From Umezawaea endophytica (GTDB lineage: Bacteria; Actinomycetota; Actinomycetes; Mycobacteriales; Pseudonocardiaceae): a stretch of 64,000 nt of DNA. A program made the position numbers and the translations under genes. Each line of letters starts with the position of its first letter. Within the stretch, counting starts at the first letter, position 1. The notes under the pieces were generated by a model. That model worked only from the letters and a program-made list of their open reading frames with translations. It did no database searches and was not told where the DNA came from. The stretch is taken from assembly GCF_025061645.1 (NCBI RefSeq), contig NZ_JANYMP010000019.1:52221-116220 (forward strand), given 5' to 3'. This document shows, piece by piece, positions 18,913 through 27,323 of this stretch.

Positions 18913-18942
18913 ATTTTAGACTCGGCTTCCGACGAGCGTCAA
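18913..18942 (-). promoter_or_regulatory. Near-consensus promoter upstream of the micro-ORF
   Basis: On the minus strand TTGACG (18942-18937) and TAAAAT (18918-18913) are 18 bases apart, in a locally AT-rich segment. The expected transcript starts near 18906, giving a leader of about 47 bases with the stretch GGGTTTTTTT before the ribosome site. Confidence 0.6.
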
Positions 18943-18970
18943 CGCCGATTACCAAAATGAATGACCGGCG

Positions 18971-18999
18971 TTGACACCGACCAGGTCACCCGGAACGAT
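18971..18999 (+). promoter_or_regulatory. Predicted promoter for the nucleotidyltransferase-P450-MFS cassette
   Basis: TTGACA (18971-18976) and AACGAT (18994-18999) with a 17-base spacer lie about 50 bases before the ATG at 19052. It is arranged back-to-back with the minus-strand promoter at 18913-18942. Confidence 0.5.
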
Positions 19000-19051
19000 G
19001 CCGAATGGATTGACGATCGCGATTGCGATCACCGGGCCGAGGAGCAGCCGA

Positions 19052-20086
19052 ATGGCCGAACTCACCGTGGTGGAAAACCTTCTCGGTGTTCCGCCCGGCT
19101 ACCCGCGCTGGCGGGTGGCGGACATGGCGAACCGGGCGGGCCTGCTGCCGACGTGGCTGTCGTCGGTGGTGGCCAGGGGCGGGTCGATCGGCGAGCAGGC
19201 CGCCGAGCACCTGTCGAGGGTCCGGCGCCGCGTCGACGCGCTGCACGCGACCGGCGAGCGGTTGGCGCGGGCCCACGGCGTCGAGGTGATCAAGGGTGCC
19301 CGCATCGCCGCGCGGATGCCCGCAGGGCTCCTGCGCGATTCCGGTGACACCGACGTGGTCGCGCCCGACGAGGAGTCGCTGTGGCGGTGCGTCCTGGACC
19401 TCCGCGAGCGCTTCGACGCCGTGCCGCAGGGCATCAACGTGCTCCAGACCCGCGAGGAGCTGCACGTCGTCGTGGCGATGAAGTGGCCCGCCGAGGAGCC
19501 CGAGCTGGACAAGCCGATGGGCGCGGACATCGCCACGTGCGCGTTCTGCGGCAACACGTCCGACGTCCCGGTGCGCGCCGGCCTGCCGGAGGACGACGAC
19601 GTGCGCTCGCTGTTCGCGGTGGCGGAGGAGTGCTTCCAGCGCCGGTTCAAGCGCAAGGACGTGCTGGACCTGGTCGTGCTGGCCGAGGTGCTGGACGAGC
19701 GGTTCGGCGACCGGCTGCCCGACCTCGTCGCGGACACCGCCCGTGAGCTGAACCTGGCGCCGGAACTGCTGAAGCTGCACCGCAGGACCAGCCGGTGGGT
19801 GGACCTGCCGGACGGGTGGGCCGCCGTGCAGGCGGCGCTCGTCCCCGTGGCAGCGGACGAGAAGGCGCGGCGGCGGTCGGGCACCGCCGCGATCCCCCGG
19901 CTGCGCTTCGGCTTCCCGCTGGACGACAAGCCTTCGGCCGGGTCGCGGGTGGAGCTGCACGAGTTCGGCGACACGCACCTGATGACCACGCCGATCGGCA
20001 CCTGCCTGCTGGTGGACGACCCGAACATCCCCGAGGACCTGCACCGGGCGGCCGTCGAACGGGTTCGGTTGGTGGCGGCGGGATGA
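19052..20086 (+). CDS. Nucleotidyltransferase-like protein
   Basis: A 344-residue protein. Residues 60-110 resemble the uncharacterised nucleotidyltransferase family (NTP_transf_5): a helix with ERLARAHGVEVIKG, then RDSGDTDVVAP, where Asp99 and Asp101 could be the metal-binding D-x-D. A CAFC motif (163-166) may hold a metal or be structural. Later segments are helical with no known domain. ATG 19052 was chosen for GAGGAG 8 bases upstream. The stop overlaps the P450 start (ATGA). Members of this family occur in peptide natural-product clusters, so a tailoring role is plausible. Family assignment is moderate. Confidence 0.6.
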   Translation: MAELTVVENLLGVPPGYPRWRVADMANRAGLLPTWLSSVVARGGSIGEQAAEHLSRVRRRVDALHATGERLARAHGVEVIKGARIAARMPAGLLRDSGDTDVVAPDEESLWRCVLDLRERFDAVPQGINVLQTREELHVVVAMKWPAEEPELDKPMGADIATCAFCGNTSDVPVRAGLPEDDDVRSLFAVAEECFQRRFKRKDVLDLVVLAEVLDERFGDRLPDLVADTARELNLAPELLKLHRRTSRWVDLPDGWAAVQAALVPVAADEKARRRSGTAAIPRLRFGFPLDDKPSAGSRVELHEFGDTHLMTTPIGTCLLVDDPNIPEDLHRAAVERVRLVAAG

Positions 20087-21303
20087 GCGGGCCCCAGGAG
20101 GTGGCGGTGACCGGACGCGAACCGAGGACGTTCCCCTTCTCGGACCCCGTCGGGCTCGCGATCGACCCCGTCTTCGCCGAGCTGCGCGAGAACGAGCCGG
20201 TGTCCCGGATCCGGCTGCCCCACGGCGGTGACGCCTGGCTGCTCACCCGGTACGCCGACAACCGGGCGCTGCTCACCGACCGCCGGTTCAGCAGGGCCGC
20301 CGCGGCGGGCCCGGCCGTGCCCCGGTTGACGGTGGAGCCTGCGGGCGGGTCGGCACTGTCCATGATGGACGGAGCGGAGCACGCCAGGCTCCGCAGGTTG
20401 GTCGCGCCCGCGTTCTCGGCCCGCCGGATCGAGGGGCTCCGGCCGAGGATCGAGCAGCTCACCGACGACCTGCTGACCGCGATGCTGGAGGAGGGGCCGC
20501 CCGCCGAACTGCTGGAGGCGTTCGCACTGCCGCTGCCGATCACCGTGATCTGGGAGCTGCTCGGCGTGCCGACGGCGAACCGGGACCACTTCACCGGCCT
20601 GGCGAGCAGGCTCCTGTCGTCCACCGCCTACACGAGGGAACAGGTGCGGGACGCGGTCGACGAGCTGTCCGACTACCTGGCCGACGTCATCGCCGAACGC
20701 CGCGCCGACCCCGGCGACGACCTCCTCAGCGCGCTGGTGCACGCGCGGGACGTGGACGACCGGCTCAGCGAGCTGGAACTGGTGACGCTGTGCGGTTCGC
20801 TGCTCGGCGCGGGCTACGAGAACGTCGCCAACGCGGTCGCCAACTTCACGGTGCTGCTGACCGAGGACGAGACCCTGGCGCCCCGGCTGCGGGCCGAACC
20901 GGGGCTCGTCCCGACCGCGGTCGAGGAGATGCTCCGCTATGCGATGTCCGGTCTCGGCGTGAGCGCTCCCCGGATCGCGCTGGAGGACGTGGAGATCTCC
21001 GGCGTGCTGATCCGGCGCGGTGAAGCCGTGTTCGCCTCCCTGCCCTCGGCGAACCACGACCCCGACGTGTTCGCCGACCCCGGTCGCGTCGACCTCGACC
21101 GCAAGCCCGCGGGCCACCTGGCGTTCGGCCACGGCCCGCACCTGTGCCTCGGGGCGGTGCTGGCGCGGGTGGAGCTGCGGGCCGCGCTGACCGCGCTGGT
21201 GCTCAGGGTGCCCGGTCTGCGGCTGGCCGTGCCGGTCGACGAGGTGCCGTGGAAGCTGGGCCTGACGGTCCGCGGGCCGCGCGCGCTCCCCGTCACGTGG
21301 TGA
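20083..21303 (+). CDS. Cytochrome P450
   Basis: A 406-residue soluble bacterial P450. The heme-binding loop is FGHGPHLCLG (Cys355 ligand), and the K-helix E-x-x-R is in VEEMLRYAM. The I-helix reads AGYEN (243-247): the usual oxygen-activating Thr is replaced by Asn, as in some P450s with unusual chemistry. ATG 20083 overlaps the upstream stop; an in-frame GTG at 20107 with AGGAGG 5 bases upstream may be the true start. It is coupled by 4-base overlaps to the nucleotidyltransferase-like gene before it and the exporter after it, which points to tailoring of a secreted small molecule or peptide. No redox partner gene is nearby. Confidence 0.92.
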   Translation: MSGPQEVAVTGREPRTFPFSDPVGLAIDPVFAELRENEPVSRIRLPHGGDAWLLTRYADNRALLTDRRFSRAAAAGPAVPRLTVEPAGGSALSMMDGAEHARLRRLVAPAFSARRIEGLRPRIEQLTDDLLTAMLEEGPPAELLEAFALPLPITVIWELLGVPTANRDHFTGLASRLLSSTAYTREQVRDAVDELSDYLADVIAERRADPGDDLLSALVHARDVDDRLSELELVTLCGSLLGAGYENVANAVANFTVLLTEDETLAPRLRAEPGLVPTAVEEMLRYAMSGLGVSAPRIALEDVEISGVLIRRGEAVFASLPSANHDPDVFADPGRVDLDRKPAGHLAFGHGPHLCLGAVLARVELRAALTALVLRVPGLRLAVPVDEVPWKLGLTVRGPRALPVTW

Positions 21304-22535
21304 CGCTGCGGGGGCACGCCGACTTCCGGATGTTGTGGGCGGGCAACGCCGTCAGCCAGTTCGGCACCAGGATCGGCGGGGTCGCCGCGCCGCTGCTCGC
21401 GGTCGGGGTGCTCGCCGCGACGCCGTTCGAGGTCGGTCTGCTGAACGCGGCGCAGACGGTCGGGCTGCTGCTGATCGGGCTGCCCGCGGGCGCGTGGGTG
21501 GACCGGACGCGCAAGCGCGGGCTGATGGTCTCGATGGACCTGTGCCGGGCGGCGCTGCTGGTCACCATCGCGGTCGCGAGCTGGGCCGGAGTGCTGACGC
21601 TGGCGCAACTTCTGGTGGTGACGCTGGCCGTCGGGGTGGCGACGGTGTTCTTCGACGTCGCGCACCTGGCCTACCTGCCCGTGCTGGTCGGCCGGGACCA
21701 GTTGCTGGAGGGCAACGCGAAGCTCCAGACCAGCCAGTCCGTCGCCACGACCGCGGGCCCGGCCCTCGGCGGCTGGGCAGTCGGCGTGCTGGGCGCGGCG
21801 AACACGATGCTCGCCACCAGCGCCGGGTTCCTGGTGTCCGCCTTCCAGCTCAACCGCATCACGTCGGTCGAGCCCGCGCCGGACCGGCCCGCGACCCGTG
21901 ACCTGGTCGGCGAGATCGGCGAGGGCCTCCGCCTGGTCTTCGGCGTGCCGACGTTGCGCGCCATCGCGTGCTGCACGGCGACCGCCAACCTCTTCCTGAC
22001 GTTCCTGATCACGCTGAACGTGCTGTTCCTGAACCGGGAACTGGGGCTTTCGACGGCCACGACGGGCCTAGTGCTGGCGGCGTCCGGGGTGGGCGGCTTC
22101 CTCGGTGGGATCACGGGTCGGGCGCTGGTGTCCCGCGTCGGCCGCGCCCGGTCGTCGTGGCTGTCGCTGCTGCTCACCCAGCCGTTCGCGCTGCTGCTGC
22201 CGCTGACCGCTCCCGGTTGGCGGGTCGGCCTGTTCGTGGTGGGCTGGTTCGTCGTCGGCTTCGGTTCCACGGTCTACAACATCGCGCAGGTGACCTTCCG
22301 CCAGGCCGTGTGCCCGGACCGGCTCCTCGGCCGGATGAACGCGTCGAACCGGGTCGTCGTGTGGGGCACGATGCCGTTGGGCGGCATCACGGCGGGCGTG
22401 GTCGCGGAGGTCGCGGACGCGCGGACCGGCCTGTGGGTCGGGGCCTCGGGGCTCGCGCTGGCCGTGCTGTGGCTGCTGCTGTCCCCCCTGCGGACCCTGC
22501 GGGACGTTCCCGCCGAAGGCCTTCCACAAATTTGA
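21300..22535 (+). CDS. MFS exporter (MFS_3 / EntS-like)
   Basis: A 411-residue membrane protein with about 12 hydrophobic segments. The N terminus TLRGHADFRMLWAGNAVSQFGT and the loop GAWVDRTRKRGLMVSMD are typical of MFS_3 exporters (enterobactin exporter and macrolide efflux relatives). The GTG start overlaps the P450 stop by four bases (GTGA). Its coupling to a P450 suggests that it exports the product of the cassette or gives self-protection. Confidence 0.9.
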   Translation: MTLRGHADFRMLWAGNAVSQFGTRIGGVAAPLLAVGVLAATPFEVGLLNAAQTVGLLLIGLPAGAWVDRTRKRGLMVSMDLCRAALLVTIAVASWAGVLTLAQLLVVTLAVGVATVFFDVAHLAYLPVLVGRDQLLEGNAKLQTSQSVATTAGPALGGWAVGVLGAANTMLATSAGFLVSAFQLNRITSVEPAPDRPATRDLVGEIGEGLRLVFGVPTLRAIACCTATANLFLTFLITLNVLFLNRELGLSTATTGLVLAASGVGGFLGGITGRALVSRVGRARSSWLSLLLTQPFALLLPLTAPGWRVGLFVVGWFVVGFGSTVYNIAQVTFRQAVCPDRLLGRMNASNRVVVWGTMPLGGITAGVVAEVADARTGLWVGASGLALAVLWLLLSPLRTLRDVPAEGLPQI

Positions 22536-22546
22536 CAGTATTGACC

Positions 22547-22558
22547 TCGAATATTCGA
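22547..22558. promoter_or_regulatory. Palindrome before the subtilase gene
   Basis: TCGAATATTCGA is a perfect 12-bp palindrome in a short AT-rich intergenic segment that also holds two TTGAC boxes (22532 and 22541). It is a possible operator over the subtilase promoter. Confidence 0.4.
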
Positions 22559-22628
22559 CACTGCCATTTCACCCGGTCGTGGAGTTAGTTTCATCTCGGT
22601 TCAACCCAATTCCCTGCGGAGGACCCAG

Positions 22629-24143
22629 ATGAAAGAACAATTGCGTCGAGGTGCCGTGCTCACGGCGCTCGGCCTGACCGGGGCGGTCCTGTTCGCCCCG
22701 GTCGTCACGGCCGCACCACTGGAGGAGGCGGTGCTCACGGCGTCGGGCGCGGAGGCGGTGCCCGGCAGCTACCTGGTGGTCTACAAGAGCGGCGTGCAGG
22801 CCGACGCGACCGCGCTCGCCACCCGCTACCAGGGCCGACTCGGCCGCTCGTTCAGCTCCGTCATCCAGGGCTTCTCGGTGCGAGGGCTGTCCGAGCAGCA
22901 GGCGCGACGGCTCGCCGCCGACCCGGCGGTCGACTACGTGGAGCAGGACGCGGTCGTCCGGCTCCAGGACACGCAGACCGACCCGATCTGGAACCTGGAC
23001 CGGATCGATCAGCGCGAACTGCCGCTCGACAAGAAGTACACCTACGACAACACGGCCTCGAACGTGACGGCCTACGTGATCGACACCGGAATTCGCAAGT
23101 CCCATTCGGAATTCGAGGGACGCGCGAGTTACGGGTACGACTTCGTCGACAACGACTCGGACGCGTCGGACTGCCAGGGCCACGGCACGCACGTGGCGGG
23201 CACCGTCGCGGGCAAGACGTACGGCGTCGCGAAGAAGGCCAAGATCGTCGCGCTGCGCGTGCTGGGCTGCGACGGCACCGGGTCGTTCGAGGGCATCATC
23301 TCGGCGATCGACTGGGTGACCGCGAACGGCGTCAAGCCCGCCGTGGTCAACATGAGCCTCGGTGGCAACGGCAGCAACACCACCATGGAGAACGCGGTCC
23401 GCAAGTCCATCACCGCGGGCTTCACCTACGCCCTCGCGGGCGGCAACAGCGGGCAGGACGCGTGCCAGTTCACGCCCGCGCGCACCCCGGAGGCCATCAC
23501 GGTCGGCGCGGTCGACCAGGCGGGGAAGAGGTCGGTGTGGAACTCGTCGGCCAGCTCCAACTTCGGGACCTGCCTGGACATCTGGGCACCGGGCACGGCC
23601 ATCCGCTCGGCGTCCTACTCCAGTGACACCGGCTCCACCGAGATGGGCGGCACGTCCATGGCGAGCCCCGGTGTGGCGGGCGCGGCAGCCCTCTACCTCG
23701 GCGCGAACCCGAGCGCCACGCCCAAGCAGGTCCGCGACGCCCTGGTCGCCAACGCCACCAAGAACCTGCTGACCGACATCAAGACCGGCTCGCCGAACCT
23801 GTTCCTGTACACCGGGTCCGGCGGCCAGAACCCGAACCCGCCGGACCCGCCCGCTGGCAAGCTGACCGCTGCGACCTCCCCTGTCTCGCAGACGATCGGC
23901 GCCGGCCAGTTCGGCAGCACCACGGTGGCCGTCCAGGGCGGCGCCGGGACCGTCAGGCTGTCCGCGACCGGCGGACCGCAGGGCGCGATGTACTTCTTCC
24001 AGCCGACGACGATCTCGGCGGCCGGTAGCTCGCAGTTGTCCGTGTTCACCGGGTTCGCCGCGGCGGGCACCTACCCGATCAAGATCACGGCGACCGACGG
24101 CGTGAACAGCGCCACGACGACGTTCACGCTGACCGTCAGGTAG
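22629..24143 (+). CDS. Secreted subtilisin-like serine protease (S8, proteinase K type)
   Basis: A 504-residue exported pre-pro-protease. A signal peptide (RRGAVLTALGLTGAVLFAP, cleavage near AAP) is followed by an inhibitor I9 propeptide (about 42-115; SYLVVYKSG). The catalytic domain has Asp152 (YVIDTGI), His185 (GHGTHVAG) and Ser343 (GGTSMASP). A proline-rich linker (NPNPPDPP) leads to a 100-residue beta-rich C-terminal domain of Ig/P-like character. ATG has GGAGG 6 bases upstream. It is in the same direction as the P450 cassette but has its own promoter region, so joint function is uncertain; general extracellular proteolysis is the default. Confidence 0.95.
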   Translation: MKEQLRRGAVLTALGLTGAVLFAPVVTAAPLEEAVLTASGAEAVPGSYLVVYKSGVQADATALATRYQGRLGRSFSSVIQGFSVRGLSEQQARRLAADPAVDYVEQDAVVRLQDTQTDPIWNLDRIDQRELPLDKKYTYDNTASNVTAYVIDTGIRKSHSEFEGRASYGYDFVDNDSDASDCQGHGTHVAGTVAGKTYGVAKKAKIVALRVLGCDGTGSFEGIISAIDWVTANGVKPAVVNMSLGGNGSNTTMENAVRKSITAGFTYALAGGNSGQDACQFTPARTPEAITVGAVDQAGKRSVWNSSASSNFGTCLDIWAPGTAIRSASYSSDTGSTEMGGTSMASPGVAGAAALYLGANPSATPKQVRDALVANATKNLLTDIKTGSPNLFLYTGSGGQNPNPPDPPAGKLTAATSPVSQTIGAGQFGSTTVAVQGGAGTVRLSATGGPQGAMYFFQPTTISAAGSSQLSVFTGFAAAGTYPIKITATDGVNSATTTFTLTVR

Positions 24144-24148
24144 CCGCG

Positions 24149-24209
24149 GACACCGGGCCCGGCATCACTCCCATTCCCAGCGGATGCCGATGATGCCGGG
24201 CCCGGTGTC
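24149..24209. terminator. Convergent hairpin between the subtilase and HTH genes
   Basis: A perfect 19-bp inverted repeat (24149-24167 with 24191-24209, core ACACCGGGCCCGGCATC) flanks a 23-base loop. It begins 6 bases after the subtilase stop and overlaps the 3' end of the convergent HTH gene, where it is also coding. Confidence 0.65.
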
Positions 24210-25055
24210 GTGCACGACCAGGTGCGCGCTGTGCGTCGTGCCGAGCCACAGGTCACGCACGTCGGTCGGCGGGTCCTGCGACGTCCCCTGGCGGAACCGG
24301 TAGCAGCGCACCGGGACCGCGTCCGGGTGGAAGTTCACCTGGAGCACGTAGTCCCGCGCCCCGCGCAGGAACCGGCGGTCGGTGACGGAGCTGATCCCGC
24401 CGGGGTTGGACGCGATCCGGTAGTCGACCAGCGCCGTGTCCCCCGCTCGCAGCATCCGGTCGAACAGCACCTCGGCGATGAGGAACCCGTGCTCCTCCTC
24501 GGTGCGCACCCGGCCGACCCGGCACGCGCCCTGCGCGGAGATCGTGCCGACGCTCCGGTCCTCCTCGTCGGCCCGCTGGATCGCGAGGAACCGGTCGATG
24601 CCGTCCTCGTCGGCGCGCAGCACACCGCTCGACCGGAACTCCACCTCACGGCCGTCCGGCCCGACGGTCATCACGTCGCGCCAGGTCAGGTAGGTGACCG
24701 GCGTCGGCTCCAGGTGGTCGACCTTGAGCATCAGCTCGTTGAGCCCGTCGGCCTGGACGTCCCAGATGCCCTCCAGCGTCAACTCGCGCTCGGCGGTCTG
24801 CTCGGTCCACCGCCCGCGCGGGCGCTTCGGGCCGAGGCTGCCCAGCAGGTCGTCGACGGCGAGGACCTCCTCCAGCAGCTTCACCACGCGCAGCGACTCG
24901 GGGCGTTCCGGCCTGCTCCGCCCGCGCCGCCAGTAGCTCAACGTCGACACGCTGACCTGCGCGCCGCGCCGGGCCAGGTGGTGCTGGATCCGTTCCAGGC
25001 TCAGCCCGCTGGCCTCGATCGCACGCGTGAGCGCGTTCCCGAAGTCCTCCGCCAC
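24165..25055 (-). CDS. Helix-turn-helix regulator with large C-terminal domain
   Basis: A 296-residue protein. Residues 1-55 hold a lambda-repressor-like HTH (EASGLSLERIQHHLARRG, then STLSYWRRGRSRPER). The remaining 240 residues are beta-rich and may be a ligand-sensing domain; I do not recognise a named family. The GTG start lacks a clear ribosome site, but TATGGT ends 8 bases upstream, as for a leaderless mRNA. Convergent with the subtilase; target unknown. Confidence 0.75.
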   Translation of the reverse strand: MAEDFGNALTRAIEASGLSLERIQHHLARRGAQVSVSTLSYWRRGRSRPERPESLRVVKLLEEVLAVDDLLGSLGPKRPRGRWTEQTAERELTLEGIWDVQADGLNELMLKVDHLEPTPVTYLTWRDVMTVGPDGREVEFRSSGVLRADEDGIDRFLAIQRADEEDRSVGTISAQGACRVGRVRTEEEHGFLIAEVLFDRMLRAGDTALVDYRIASNPGGISSVTDRRFLRGARDYVLQVNFHPDAVPVRCYRFRQGTSQDPPTDVRDLWLGTTHSAHLVVHDTGPGIIGIRWEWE

Positions 25056-25166
25056 AAGGCCGAACCATACGTGATCAAACGCACGTGAGCCGGTCTTCGA
25101 CGTGGCGGAGCGGGTCGTCCGTAGCGCTCGTGCGGCGACCGACGACTACCAGGGTGGGGAGGGAGC

Positions 25167-25997
25167 ATGACCACCTGGGACGGCGTGCTGAAGGTGTTGC
25201 GCGACCCGCTCGTCGCGCTGGGGCTGAGCCTCGTGCTCGCGGTCCTGGCGAGCAGGGTCGGCGGCTGCGTGGTCCGGCTGGTGCTCGGGATCGGGTCCGC
25301 GGCGGCCTTCGTCTGGCTGCTGGTGCGCTTCGAGCCGTTCCAGGACTTCGTGGTCGCCGTGGTGAGCACGATCGGGACGATCTTCGTCGTCCTGCTCGTG
25401 CTGGTGGCGGTGGTCGCGCTGACCGCGTTCCTGACGATCAACGCGATGCACCGCAGGGCCGAGGCCGAACCGGTCGACCGGGTGGGCGGCACGCTCGCCC
25501 CGGTGCCGCGGCGTCACGGGGAACCGTCCCCGGTCGACGCGGCCGCCCGCCTCACGGTGTGGCTGAACGACTTCGCCCGGTTGGAGGCGCGGCTGCTGGC
25601 GATCGTGGAACCGGTACTGCGCCACCTGGAGAACGAGGACAGCGTCTCCAAGGTCGTCGGGGACATCACGAGGGCCTACTTCTCCGGCCTGTCCTCGTGG
25701 ATGCCCGAGGTGCGGCGGATCGAGGAGGAGGGCACCGCCCTGCTGCACGGCATGGCCGACGAGCTGCCCCCGCTCTTCTCCGGGGTCAGCGGTCGGCGGC
25801 TGCACGCGTTGGCGTCGGCCAAGTCGTACCTCCCGGCCAAGGGCGACTGGGACGACCTGACCGACGGCGCGCCCTGGTACTCGTACTGGCTGGTGCGCGG
25901 CCTGTGCCTGCACCGGGACTGGCGAACGGCGGGCACGGCGCTCTGGAAGTGCCACTACGGCAGGAACCTGCTCACCGAGTGCCTGGAAATCCTGTGA
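25167..25997 (+). CDS. Membrane protein of unknown function (276 aa)
   Basis: Residues 1-95 contain three hydrophobic segments (LVALGLSLVLAVLASRVGG; FVWLLVRF; IGTIFVVLLVLVAVVALTAF). The rest is a soluble helical domain rich in Trp, Arg and Glu (WLNDFARLEARLLAIVEPV, then WMPEVRRIEEEG). GGGAGGGAGC precedes the ATG. It is convergent with hutI, only 16 bases away. No family is recognised; similar proteins may accompany secretion or toxin loci, but there is no direct evidence. Confidence 0.7.
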   Translation: MTTWDGVLKVLRDPLVALGLSLVLAVLASRVGGCVVRLVLGIGSAAAFVWLLVRFEPFQDFVVAVVSTIGTIFVVLLVLVAVVALTAFLTINAMHRRAEAEPVDRVGGTLAPVPRRHGEPSPVDAAARLTVWLNDFARLEARLLAIVEPVLRHLENEDSVSKVVGDITRAYFSGLSSWMPEVRRIEEEGTALLHGMADELPPLFSGVSGRRLHALASAKSYLPAKGDWDDLTDGAPWYSYWLVRGLCLHRDWRTAGTALWKCHYGRNLLTECLEIL

Positions 25998-26013
25998 CCG
26001 CCGGGCCTTCCGA

Positions 26014-27150
26014 TCAGCGGACGCGCGTTCCCGCCCGCCACACGGCGTGGGTCAGCGGGACACCCGGCCGGTAGGCAAGGTGGGTCGTGGACGGGGCGTC
26101 GAGCACGTGGACGTCCGCGCGGGCGCCGGGTCGGAGCACTCCGACGTCGTCGCGGCGCAGCGCCCGCGCACCGCCCACCGTGGCGGCCCGGACGGCCTCC
26201 TCGACGCTCATCCGCATTTGCAGGACGGCGGTGGTGACGCAGAAGGCCATCGAGGACGTGTACGACGAGCCGGGGTTGCAGTTGCTGGCCAACGCCACCG
26301 TCGCGCCCGCGTCGAGCAGGCCTCGGGCGTCCGGGAGCGGTTGGCGGGTCGACAGGTCGCACGCGGGCAGCAGCGTGGCGACCGTGTCCGAGGAGGCGAG
26401 CAGGTCGATGTCCTTGGCGGACAGGTAGGTGCAGTGGTCGACGCTGGCCGCGTCCACCTCCACGGCCAACCGGACACCGGGCCCTTCACCGAGCTGGTTG
26501 CCGTGCACGCGCAGGCCGAGTCCCTTGGCGGCGGCGGCCGTGAGGACCGCCCGCGACTGGTCCTCGTCGAACGCGCCGGTCTCGCAGAACACGTCGGCCC
26601 AGCGCACGTGCGGGGCGACGGCGTCGAGCATCTCGCCGCGCACCAGGTCCACGTAGTCGTCAGCGTTGGTCCCGGCGGGGACGAGGTGGGCACCGAGGAA
26701 CGTCGCCTCGTCGGCGTGCTCGGCCGCGAGCTTGGCCGACCGGAGTTCGTCGGCGACGCTGAGGCCGTAGCCCGTCTTGGTCTCGACGTACGTGGTGCCC
26801 TGGCTGACGGCCTCGGCGACGTGCCGCTTGATCACGGCGGCCAGTTCGGCGTCGGACGCGGCACGGGTCGCGCCGACCGTGACGGCGATCCCACCCGCCG
26901 TGTACGGCTTCCCGGCCATCCGCGCCCCGAACTCGGCCGTCCGGTCGCCCGCGAACACCAGGTGCGTGTGGCTGTCCACCCAACCGGGCAGCACGGCACG
27001 GCCTTCGACGTCGACGCTCTCGTCGACCGGGGGCGCTTCCTTCGCGGAACCGACCCAGACGACCCGGTCCCCCTCCAGCACCAGGGCGGTGCCGGAGACC
27101 TCGGGGTCGTTGGTGGTGAGTTCGCCGATGTTGGTGATCAGAGTGCTCAT
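26014..27150 (-). CDS. hutI: Imidazolonepropionase
   Basis: A 378-residue metallo-amidohydrolase. It opens the ring of imidazolone-5-propionate to give N-formimidoyl-L-glutamate, the third step of histidine degradation. The metal-binding HTHLVF, the later VHGNQ and DHCTY, and [11 protein letters not shown] match HutI. Its ATG overlaps the stop of the DUF397 gene by four bases (ATGA). It is therefore translated together with the XRE/DUF397 pair, although it belongs to the hut pathway encoded upstream. Confidence 0.95.
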   Translation of the reverse strand: MSTLITNIGELTTNDPEVSGTALVLEGDRVVWVGSAKEAPPVDESVDVEGRAVLPGWVDSHTHLVFAGDRTAEFGARMAGKPYTAGGIAVTVGATRAASDAELAAVIKRHVAEAVSQGTTYVETKTGYGLSVADELRSAKLAAEHADEATFLGAHLVPAGTNADDYVDLVRGEMLDAVAPHVRWADVFCETGAFDEDQSRAVLTAAAAKGLGLRVHGNQLGEGPGVRLAVEVDAASVDHCTYLSAKDIDLLASSDTVATLLPACDLSTRQPLPDARGLLDAGATVALASNCNPGSSYTSSMAFCVTTAVLQMRMSVEEAVRAATVGGARALRRDDVGVLRPGARADVHVLDAPSTTHLAYRPGVPLTHAVWRAGTRVR

Positions 27151-27323
27151 CGACGCACGAACCGCTTCCAGGCCTGAGCGGGGAAAGCCAGTTGCGGACG
27201 GGGGTTCTTGGAATCGCGAACCGCGACCTCCGGCCCGGCGAAGGCGATCTCGACGCAGTTGCCGTTGTTGCCGTCACCGCTGTAGCTGCTCTTGCGCCAC
27301 TCCACCACAAGCACCTCTTTCAC
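27147..27323 (-). CDS. DUF397 protein
   Basis: A 58-residue protein containing [19 protein letters not shown] and VAVRDSKNP, the two conserved blocks of DUF397. These proteins pair with XRE-DUF5753 regulators across actinomycetes and have been linked to development and toxin-antitoxin-like behaviour. The GTG start overlaps the XRE stop (GTGA) and its stop overlaps the hutI start (ATGA). It thus links the regulator and a metabolic enzyme in one translational chain. Confidence 0.9.
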   Translation of the reverse strand: MKEVLVVEWRKSSYSGDGNNGNCVEIAFAGPEVAVRDSKNPRPQLAFPAQAWKRFVRR

